Source of the DNA: Pseudomonadota bacterium
Lineage (GTDB): Bacteria > Pseudomonadota > Gammaproteobacteria > Burkholderiales > Burkholderiaceae_C
DNA: 8,033 nucleotides
Reading direction: 5' to 3'
Assembly: GCA_023460715.1 (NCBI GenBank)
Contig: JAEWPH010000043.1
Span: 1 to 8,033 of the forward strand
Of this stretch, positions 1-5,414 are shown one piece after another (the first letter of the stretch is position 1; each line of letters opens with the position of its first letter). The translations under genes were made by a program, and so were the position numbers. The notes below the pieces were generated by a model. That model ran no database searches, was not told the DNA's origin, and saw only the letters and a list, made by a program, of their open reading frames with translations.

Positions 1-2371
1 GTCCACGACCATCACCGCAGGGACGGGACTCACCGGCGGCGGCACGCTGGGCGCCAGTCGCACCATCGCCCTGGCGAATACGGCGGTGGCCGCCGGCAGC
101 TACGGCAGCGCCACCGCCGTGCCCACCTTCACGGTGGACGCGCAAGGCCGGCTCGTCGCCGCTGGCACCGTGGCAGTGGCCCCGCCGTGGGGCAGCATCA
201 CGGGCAAGCCCACCACCCTGGCCGGCTACGGCATCACGGATGCGGCCTTGTCCGCGCGCCGCATCTTGGCAGGCACCGGCCTGGCCGGCGGCGGCGACTT
301 CACGGCGGACCGCACTGTTTCCCTTGCCAACACCGCAGTGGCGCCGGGCAGCTACGGCAACGCCACCACCGTGCCCACCTTCACGGTGGACGCACAGGGC
401 CGGCTCACGGCGGCCGGCAGCGCGGCCATCCCTGCAGCCACCCAGGCCGCAGCGGGCCTCATGTCGGCCGCAGACAAGACGACGGTGGACGGACTTCCCG
501 CCGCCCTGTCGCAGTTCCCCACCAAGGCCGGCGCCGGCGCCACCGGAACGTGGCCCATCAACATCAACGGCCTGTCGCTCGGCGTGGTGGCCGTGGACAG
601 CCGGGCCGTGAACGACGCGCCCGGCCAGCTACCGGCCCGATCGTTCACGGTGGCGTTCAAGCAAGCCGGGGCGGTGGGCAATCCTCCGGTGCTGTCCACG
701 CAGTCCCTGTATGCGCATGTGCTCAACCTGTGCGGCTGGGATGCCCAGGGCGGCAGCGGCGGCTGGCCCTCGCAGATCAGCGTGGGGCCCGCGGGCCTGG
801 CCGTGCGCTCGGGCATCAACGCCGAAGCCTGGGGCGCCTGGCTCAAGCTGGCGGCCGAAGGCACCTCGCCCACGTTCGCCGCCGTCACCGCCGCCACGTT
901 CACCGGCGCCCTGAAAGGCAACGCGGACACGGCCACCAATGCCGCCTCGGCGGCCAAGATCGGCGGTATCGACTTCAAGAACGGCGACGCCACCACGCCA
1001 AGCACCAATGCCGACGCCCAGACGGTGAACGGCATGAGCTACGTGAAGGACACGAACGCCATCCTGGGGCAGATCGACGGGGGCCTGTACTCGCAGGCGT
1101 ATGGCCCCACGTGGGTGCACCAGATGTATGGCGACTACCGCACGGGCCAGATGGCCGTGCGGGGCCGCAACAGCGGTGCATGGCAGCCTTGGCGCACCGT
1201 GCTGGACAGCGGCAATTTCAACACCTGGGCGCCTACCAAGACGGGCGGCGGCGCCTCGGGCAGCTGGGCCATCAACGCCGCCACGGCCACCAAGCTGGAG
1301 ACGCCGCGCCGAATCAACCGCACGCCGTTCGACGGCAGCGCCGACATTGCGGTGCAGTGGGCCAGCGAGGCCATTCCCGCCAACGCCGACCTCAACAACT
1401 ACCGCACCGAAGGCGTCTATCACTGCGCAGCGACCGCCACGGCCGCCACGCTGGCGAACTGCCCCGCGCAGATGGCCTTCGGCCTGCGCGTGATGCAGGC
1501 TTCCGGCTTCATCCAAGAGGTGATCGAGTACCCCGTGGCGGGCGCAAAGATGTGGCGCCGCCACTTCTACAGCGGCGGCTGGGGCGTGTGGTACCGGGTC
1601 TACAGCGAGGCAGACCCGCAGCCCAACGTGGCCGGCAACGCGGGCACCGCTACCCGCCTGGCTGTGGCCCGCAATCTGTCGCTCACCGGCGCAGCCACGG
1701 GCACCGCGACGGCCTTCGACGGCTCGGCCGCCATCGCCATCCCGGTGACGGGCATCAACCTGGAACACTCCGGCATGGCGGGCCTGCTGGGCTCAGACCA
1801 TGGTGGCGTGGCGCCCGGCACGTTCATTCACTTCGCCGGCCCCAACCCGCCGGCCGGCTACCTGCGGGCCAACGGCGCCCAGGTGTCGCGCGCCACCTAT
1901 GCGGCGCTGTTCGCGGCGCTCGGCACCCACTACGGCGGGGGCGATGGCGCCACCACCTTCAACCTGCCCGATACGCGCGGCCTGTTCCTGCGGGGCCTGG
2001 ACGAAGGCCGCGGCGTGGACCCGCAGCGCGTACTGGGCACGGTGCAGGGCTCGCAGAACCTTGAGCACCAGCACTCGGGCGCCACCGAGGGCGCTGGCCA
2101 CCACGCGCACGGTGGCACCACCAACTGGGATGGCGCACACCAGCACAACACCCAGAAGGACACCGGCAACGGCGGAAACGCCGGCGACGGGATGGTGACG
2201 GCCTGGGGGTGGGAGGGCTATTTCCCCACCAATGCAGGCGACGGCGCCCACGCGCACGGATTCGTCACCGATGGCGCTGGCAACCACAACCACGCCTTCA
2301 ACACCAGTTGGAGCGGCGGCAGCGAATCGCGCCCCATCAACCTGGCCACCCACATCTTCATCAAGTTCTGA
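1..2371 (+). CDS. Phage tail fibre protein with collar-domain tip (5' end outside the window)
   Basis: Receptor-binding fibre of a contractile tail. The frame is open from base 2, and the shaft repeat is already under way there, so the true start lies upstream; the GTG at 86 is only the first start-like codon inside the window. 789 residues are visible. In order: two copies of an 84-codon shaft unit (to about 430); a linker; three knob-like modules (about 590-850, 1014-1220, 1384-1602), each closing with W-x-x-W and resembling the pyocin_knob family; shaft motifs of the GNAxTAT and FDGSAxIA kind between them; then a phage tail collar domain (from about 1817, with PAGYLRANG and [13 protein letters not shown]) and a Gly/His-rich tip ending ATHIFIKF. 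The tip has five HxH motifs, which in T4 gp37 bind iron. It sits in the position of P2 H. Family assignment is firm; receptor and exact fold are unknown. Confidence 0.93.
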   Translation, partial: STTITAGTGLTGGGTLGASRTIALANTAVAAGSYGSATAVPTFTVDAQGRLVAAGTVAVAPPWGSITGKPTTLAGYGITDAALSARRILAGTGLAGGGDFTADRTVSLANTAVAPGSYGNATTVPTFTVDAQGRLTAAGSAAIPAATQAAAGLMSAADKTTVDGLPAALSQFPTKAGAGATGTWPININGLSLGVVAVDSRAVNDAPGQLPARSFTVAFKQAGAVGNPPVLSTQSLYAHVLNLCGWDAQGGSGGWPSQISVGPAGLAVRSGINAEAWGAWLKLAAEGTSPTFAAVTAATFTGALKGNADTATNAASAAKIGGIDFKNGDATTPSTNADAQTVNGMSYVKDTNAILGQIDGGLYSQAYGPTWVHQMYGDYRTGQMAVRGRNSGAWQPWRTVLDSGNFNTWAPTKTGGGASGSWAINAATATKLETPRRINRTPFDGSADIAVQWASEAIPANADLNNYRTEGVYHCAATATAATLANCPAQMAFGLRVMQASGFIQEVIEYPVAGAKMWRRHFYSGGWGVWYRVYSEADPQPNVAGNAGTATRLAVARNLSLTGAATGTATAFDGSAAIAIPVTGINLEHSGMAGLLGSDHGGVAPGTFIHFAGPNPPAGYLRANGAQVSRATYAALFAALGTHYGGGDGATTFNLPDTRGLFLRGLDEGRGVDPQRVLGTVQGSQNLEHQHSGATEGAGHHAHGGTTNWDGAHQHNTQKDTGNGGNAGDGMVTAWGWEGYFPTNAGDGAHAHGFVTDGAGNHNHAFNTSWSGGSESRPINLATHIFIKF
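11..430 (+). repeat. Tandem 252-bp (84-codon) tail fibre shaft repeat
   Basis: Two copies of the same coding unit lie exactly 252 bases apart: the conserved part of copy A is at 11-178 and of copy B at 263-430. Shared protein landmarks are AGTGLxGGG, LANTAVAxGSYG and [16 protein letters not shown]. A 23-base block is identical between copies (119-141 and 371-393), while the surrounding bases differ mostly at third codon positions. The segment between them (181-262, with [16 protein letters not shown]) is presumably the linker part of the unit, and further copies may lie left of the window. Such units form repetitive, probably trimeric, fibre shafts. Confidence 0.85.
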
Positions 2372-2373
2372 CC

Positions 2374-3123
2374 ATGGCACCCACCACCAAGACCGTGGCC
2401 CAGCTCAACCCGCAGGGCTTCTACCTGGGCCCTACGACGGCCGACGCCTGCCAGATCGTGCCCGGCGATTGGCTGATACCCGCTGGCGCTGTGGACGCGC
2501 CTCTGCCCCGCGCCCTGCAGCCGCTGGAGTGCGCCCGCTACGCGCCAGGCGGCGACGCAACCGACCCTTGGGAGTACCTGCCCGACTACAGCCGCGCCAC
2601 CGTGTACAGCGTGGACAAGGGCGAGCGCATCGACGTGCCGCCCGGCTGGACGCTGGCCGAGGCCGGCGGCACCCTGCAGCAGCCCGGCGCCACCGATCCC
2701 GAGCCCGCCGCCACGCTGCAGGATGCCCAGGCCGAGCTGCAGCGCGCCGCCGCCGCCATGCGCTGGACCGTGGAAACCGGCGGCATCACGGTGGCCGGCG
2801 TGCGCATCGGCACGGCCATCGAAGACCAGAACCGCATTACCAGCGTGATCGCCAACGCCCAGGCCGCGGGCGTGCAGGCGGTGGACTTCAAGGCCCTGTC
2901 TGGCTGGGTGTCGCTCACGCTGCCCGAGCTGGGCGCGGTGGCCGCGCGCATCGCGCTGCATGTGCAGCGCTGCTACAGCGCCGAGCGCGCGCACAGCGAG
3001 GCCATCGACGCGCTGGACAGCCTGGAAGCCGCCCACGCCTACGACCTGCGCGCTGGCTGGCCCAGCACCACGGATTCCCCCCAAACCCCGCCCACCCCAT
3101 CGCAACAGGAGCAAGACCAATGA
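2374..3123 (+). CDS. DUF4376 phage protein, probable tail fibre assembly/partner protein
   Basis: 249 residues. The N-terminal half (about 10-100) has the look of tail-fibre-assembly proteins: LNPQGFYLGPTTADA, then PGDWLIPAGAV, then a Trp/Tyr-rich stretch (WEYLPDYSRATVYSVDKGE). A Pro/Ala/Gln linker with a short helical segment follows (about 101-128). The C-terminal domain (about 129-216) matches the DUF4376 pattern: W-T-V-E-T-G-G-I-T-V-A-G-V-R-I, SGWVSLTLPEL, then HVQRCYSAERAHSEAI. The tail after 225 is Ser/Thr/Pro/Gln-rich and probably disordered. ATG 2374 follows the fibre stop by only two bases and has no Shine-Dalgarno, so translation is probably coupled to the fibre gene; the upstream in-frame ATG at 2209 lies deep inside the fibre gene and is rejected. 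The position equals P2 G, the fibre chaperone. That role is inferred from context, since DUF4376 itself has no defined activity. Confidence 0.85.
   Translation: MAPTTKTVAQLNPQGFYLGPTTADACQIVPGDWLIPAGAVDAPLPRALQPLECARYAPGGDATDPWEYLPDYSRATVYSVDKGERIDVPPGWTLAEAGGTLQQPGATDPEPAATLQDAQAELQRAAAAMRWTVETGGITVAGVRIGTAIEDQNRITSVIANAQAAGVQAVDFKALSGWVSLTLPELGAVAARIALHVQRCYSAERAHSEAIDALDSLEAAHAYDLRAGWPSTTDSPQTPPTPSQQEQDQ
3107..3111 (+). promoter_or_regulatory. Ribosome binding site of the sheath gene
   Basis: AGGAG, with eight bases before ATG 3120. This strong Shine-Dalgarno lies inside the last codons of the DUF4376 gene and fixes the sheath start at the ATGA overlap. Its strength contrasts with the absent site of the preceding gene and suits a protein needed in many copies. 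Confidence 0.8.
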
Positions 3124-4313
3124 GCACCGAATACCACCATGGCGTCCGCGTCATCGAGAAGAACAGCACCGGCGCGGCCATCCGCGTGGTGGCCACCGCC
3201 ATCATCGGGCTGGTAGCCACGGCGCCGGCGGCCGACGCCGAGGCGTTCCCGCTGAACGTCCCTGTGCTGCTGACCAACCCGGCCGGCGCCATCGGCAAGG
3301 CCGGCGCAGGCGGCACGCTCGCCGGCGCGCTGGACGCCATCAGCAAGCAAGCCCGCGCCATCACGGTGGTGGTGCGCGTGGCCGAAGGCACCACCGCCGC
3401 GGAAACCGCAACCAACGTCATCGGCACCACCACCGAGGCCGGCCAGCGCACGGGTCTGCAGGCCCTGCTGGCGGCAGAGGGCCAGCTCGGCGTCAAGCCG
3501 CGCATCATCGGCGCCCCGGGCCTGGACACCAAGGCGGTGGCCGTGGCCATGGCGTCCGTGGCGCAGCAGCTGCGCGCCTTCACCTACGTGTCGGCCCGCG
3601 GCGCCAACGATGCCTATGCCGCCACCAAGGAAGCCGCCGTGCTCTACCGCGGCGAGTTCGGGCAGCGCGAGGTGATGGTGATGTGGCCCAACTTCCTGGC
3701 CTGGGACGGCGAGGAAGGCGAAGCCGTGGAGGTGCCCGCCGTCGCCTACGCCCTGGGCCTGCGCGCCAAGCTCGATCAGGAAATCGGCTGGCACAAGTCC
3801 ATTTCCAACATGGTGGTCAACGGCGTGGAGGGCATCACGCGCGATGTGTTCTTCGACCTGCAGAGCCCGGCCAGCGATGCCGGCTACCTGAACGGCAAAG
3901 AGGTAACGACCCTCATCCGCCGCGACGGCTACCGCTTCTGGGGGTCCCGCACCTGCGAGGCCGCCGGCGGCAAGTTCGCCTTCGAGCCGTATACCCGCAC
4001 CGCCCAAGTGCTGGCCGACACCATCGCCGAAGCGCACTTCGTTTTCATCGACAAGCCCATGCACCCCAGCCTGGTGCGCGACATGCTGGGCTACATCAAC
4101 AGCCGCTTCCGCGATCTGGTCAACGGCGGCTACCTCATCGGGGCCAATGCGTACTTCGACCCCGACCTGAACGGCAAGGAAGACCTGGCCGCCGGCCGCC
4201 TGCAGATCAGCTACGACTACACGCCGGTGCCGCCGCTGGAGAACCTCGTGTTCAACCAGTCCATCACCGACACCTACCTGGCCGAGTTCGCCCAGGCCAT
4301 CGCCGCGAGCTGA
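3120..4313 (+). CDS. FI: Phage contractile tail sheath protein (P2 FI-like)
   Basis: 397 residues, against 396 in P2 FI. It polymerises around the tail tube and contracts to drive the tube through the host envelope. The N-terminus has the family signature HHGVRVIE (6-13), followed by STGAAIRVVATAIIGLVATAP and FPLNVPVLLTN, the strand-exchange and core region of P2-type sheaths. The middle contains the subtilisin-like/sheath core (Phage_sheath_1 family). The C-terminus has YDYTPVPPLENLVF (365-378) and ITDTYLAEFAQAI, the conserved end that packs against the tube and neighbouring subunits. The start overlaps the upstream stop by four bases (ATGA) and has a good Shine-Dalgarno. No frameshift or missing block is seen, so the gene looks functional. 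Identity is firm from length, both termini and the neighbouring tube gene. Confidence 0.97.
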   Translation: MSTEYHHGVRVIEKNSTGAAIRVVATAIIGLVATAPAADAEAFPLNVPVLLTNPAGAIGKAGAGGTLAGALDAISKQARAITVVVRVAEGTTAAETATNVIGTTTEAGQRTGLQALLAAEGQLGVKPRIIGAPGLDTKAVAVAMASVAQQLRAFTYVSARGANDAYAATKEAAVLYRGEFGQREVMVMWPNFLAWDGEEGEAVEVPAVAYALGLRAKLDQEIGWHKSISNMVVNGVEGITRDVFFDLQSPASDAGYLNGKEVTTLIRRDGYRFWGSRTCEAAGGKFAFEPYTRTAQVLADTIAEAHFVFIDKPMHPSLVRDMLGYINSRFRDLVNGGYLIGANAYFDPDLNGKEDLAAGRLQISYDYTPVPPLENLVFNQSITDTYLAEFAQAIAAS

Positions 4314-4346
4314 CGCACCGGAACCCGCAAACCCATCACACACGTA

Positions 4347-4351
4347 AAGGA
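4347..4351 (+). promoter_or_regulatory. Ribosome binding site of the tube gene
   Basis: AAGGA in a purine-rich stretch, with eight bases before ATG 4360. It lies in the 46-base gap between sheath and tube genes, which otherwise holds no recognisable element. It supports ATG 4360 over the in-frame ATG two codons later. Confidence 0.78.
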
Positions 4352-4359
4352 ACAACGCC

Positions 4360-4869
4360 ATGGGCATGCCCAGCAAACTCAAGAACTTCAACCTGTTCGG
4401 CGACGGCAATATCTGGAAGGGCGAGATTGATTCCGTCACCCTGCCCAAACTCACCCGCAAGGTGGAAGAGTGGCGCGGCGGCGGCATGCACGGCCCCATC
4501 GAAGTGGACTTCGGCCTGGAAAAGCTGGAGCTGTCCTTCAAGGCCGGCGGCCTGCTGCTGGCGGGCTTCCGCGCCTTTGGCGCCACCAACCACAAGGCCA
4601 ACCAATGGCGGTTTGCCGGCGCCTACCAAGACGACGCAGACGGCAGCGTGAAGTCCTGCGAAGTGCTGGTGCAAGGCCGCGTAAAGGAAATCGACCCCGG
4701 CGACGCCAAGGCCGGCGACGACACCGAGCACACGCACACCGTGGCCGTCAGCTACTACAAGCTGACGGTGGACGGTGCCGAAATCATCGAGATCGACATG
4801 CAGGGCATGGTGTTCAAGGTGGATGGCCGCGACACCGTGGCCGACATTCGCCGCGCCATCGGGCAGTAA
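4360..4869 (+). CDS. FII: Phage major tail tube protein (P2 FII-like)
   Basis: 169 residues, close to the 172 of P2 FII. Rings of this protein stack around the tape measure to form the inner tube through which DNA passes. Family landmarks seen in order: MGMPSKLKNFNLFGDG (1-16), TLPKLTRKVEEWRGGGMHG (27-45), RFAGAYQDD (84-92), VLVQGRVKEIDPGDAKAGDD (102-121, the conserved G-R-x-K-E-I-D turn), then YYKLTVDGAEIIEIDMQGM (132-150) and a C-terminal RRAIGQ. The MxMP start motif of this family and the Shine-Dalgarno support ATG 4360. It follows the sheath directly, as in P2. No oddity was noticed. It is expected to be among the most abundant products of the operon. Confidence 0.96.
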   Translation: MGMPSKLKNFNLFGDGNIWKGEIDSVTLPKLTRKVEEWRGGGMHGPIEVDFGLEKLELSFKAGGLLLAGFRAFGATNHKANQWRFAGAYQDDADGSVKSCEVLVQGRVKEIDPGDAKAGDDTEHTHTVAVSYYKLTVDGAEIIEIDMQGMVFKVDGRDTVADIRRAIGQ

Positions 4870-4887
4870 CCCGCATCCCACCCCATG

Positions 4888-4908
4888 CCAGCGCGCCCGC
4901 CGCGCTGG
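4888..4908 (+). other. Intercistronic hairpin between tube and chaperone genes
   Basis: A perfect 8-bp GC-rich inverted repeat (CCAGCGCG at 4888-4895, CGCGCTGG at 4901-4908) surrounds a 5-base loop. It lies in the 74-base gap 4870-4943. No run of T follows; instead comes a pyrimidine-rich tract (4911-4937), so it is not a standard intrinsic terminator. Possible roles are partial attenuation or protection of the upstream sheath/tube mRNA from 3' exonucleases. The role is inferred; the stem itself is certain in sequence. Confidence 0.6.
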
Positions 4909-4943
4909 TGCCTCTCCCTCCCCACTCCCCCATTCCCTGAACC

Positions 4944-5279
4944 ATGAACACCGAAGCCAAAACCACCACCGCCGCCGCAACCGTCACCGAAGCCAAGAAG
5001 CCCGAGGGCGTTCCGCTGGACTTCCCGATCAAGCGCGGCGCCACCGAAATCACGCATGTCCCTCTGCGCAAGCCGAGCGCCGGCGAACTGCGCGGCGTGA
5101 AGCTCACCGAGCTACTGCAGATGGACGTGGGCGCACTGCAGACCGTCCTGCCGCGCATCACCCCGCTGACGCAGGCCGAGGTGCAGCAGCTCGACCCTGC
5201 CGACCTCACCGAGCTGGGCACCCAGGTGGTCGGTTTTTTTATGCGCAAGAGCATCCGCGAGGAATTTGCGAGCGCGTAG
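4944..5279 (+). CDS. E: Phage tail assembly chaperone gpE
   Basis: 111 residues, the zero-frame product of the E/E' pair. Tail assembly chaperones bind the tape measure and recruit tube subunits, and are absent from the finished tail. The protein has a low-complexity Thr/Ala/Lys start (1-20), then the family core: PLDFPIKRGATEITHVPLRKPSAGELRG (24-51), the leucine-rich KLTELLQMD and VLPRITPLTQAEVQQLDPADLTELG (to 92), and a GFFMRKSI end. This matches the tail chaperone family E/41/14 (Phage_TAC_7). An in-frame TGA at 4938-4940 excludes any earlier start. There is no Shine-Dalgarno: the leader is C/T-rich, so initiation is probably weak, fitting a protein needed in far fewer copies than the tube. 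Function is assigned by family and position. Confidence 0.92.
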   Translation: MNTEAKTTTAAATVTEAKKPEGVPLDFPIKRGATEITHVPLRKPSAGELRGVKLTELLQMDVGALQTVLPRITPLTQAEVQQLDPADLTELGTQVVGFFMRKSIREEFASA

Positions 5280-5404
5280 AGGACGCCATGGCCGACGTGG
5301 CCATGGTGTTCCATTGGCGGCCGGCGGACATGGACCCCATGACGCTCGCCGAGCTTTCCGAGTGGCGCGAACGTGCGCGCCTGCGATACCACCCCCAGCA
5401 GTAG
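4944..5404 (+). CDS. E+E': Tail assembly chaperone frameshift product gpE+E'
   Basis: Composite reading frame: 4944-5240 in the gpE frame, then a -1 shift at the T7 run and 5240-5404 in the new frame, giving 153 residues (99 + 54). The P2 counterpart is 142 residues. The extension begins YAQEHPRGICERVED and then holds the GpE/E' domain, MADVAMVFHWRPADMD followed by MTLAELSEWRERARLRYH, with the invariant FHW and EWRERA motifs. In lambda (G/GT) and P2 the frameshift product is made as a minor fraction, and its extra domain contacts tube or tape measure during assembly. The new frame is open across the whole junction and stops ten bases before the tape measure start. Evidence is strong from slippery site, domain and synteny; the actual shift rate is unknown. 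Confidence 0.87.
5234..5240 (+). promoter_or_regulatory. -1 programmed frameshift slippery site (T TTT TTT)
   Basis: Seven T residues read in the gpE frame as GGT TTT TTT ATG (Gly97-Phe98-Phe99-Met100). A one-base backward slip re-pairs both Phe codons perfectly and continues TAT GCG CAA into the frame that encodes E'. P2 uses a closely similar T-run for E/E'. I saw no other such T7 run in this GC-rich window. An SD-like AGGTGG (5224-5229) lies just upstream, although closer than the 10-14 bases usual for -1 stimulators. Downstream only a weak 5-bp stem (5244-5248 with 5266-5270) is visible. Transcriptional slippage on the T run is an alternative mechanism. Confidence 0.88.
5288..5404 (+). 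CDS. E': GpE family tail protein (E' domain), possible independent start
   Basis: 38 residues beginning MADVAMVFHWRPADMD, the same length and layout as the separately annotated GpE family (Phage_P2_GpE). In P2 this domain is made as the C-terminal part of the E+E' frameshift protein. Here ATG 5288 is preceded by AGAGGA (5278-5283) that overlaps the gpE stop (TAG 5277-5279), so reinitiation by ribosomes leaving gpE is physically plausible. Whether free E' is made is not decidable from sequence; this is an alternative or supplement to the frameshift entry rather than a separate gene. Confidence 0.6.
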   Translation: MADVAMVFHWRPADMDPMTLAELSEWRERARLRYHPQQ

Positions 5405-5414
5405 AGACCCCGCC

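Noticed and set aside
187..2064. Long + strand open frame in a second frame of the fibre gene
   Set aside because: Its product is an Arg/His/Gly-rich low-complexity shadow. The other frame carries the shaft repeats, knobs and collar domain.
1..2371. Diversity-generating retroelement variable region or invertible fibre segment
   Set aside because: No reverse transcriptase, template repeat, invertase or inverted crossover sites were seen; the fibre repeats are direct and ordinary shaft units.
2961..2977. TGT-N11-ACA resembling the Ogr-type late promoter operator of P2 phages, upstream of the sheath gene
   Set aside because: The P2 site has a 12-base spacer, here it is 11, and the bases encode the conserved HVQRCYSAE motif of DUF4376. 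No promoter elements could be recognised downstream.
3039..4601. Antisense open frame opposite sheath and tube genes
   Set aside because: It spans two clearly identified + strand genes and their gap and shows no domain, so it is a GC-driven shadow.
4888..4908. Intrinsic terminator after the tube gene
   Set aside because: The stem is strong but no T run follows, and the downstream chaperone and tape measure genes need the same transcript.
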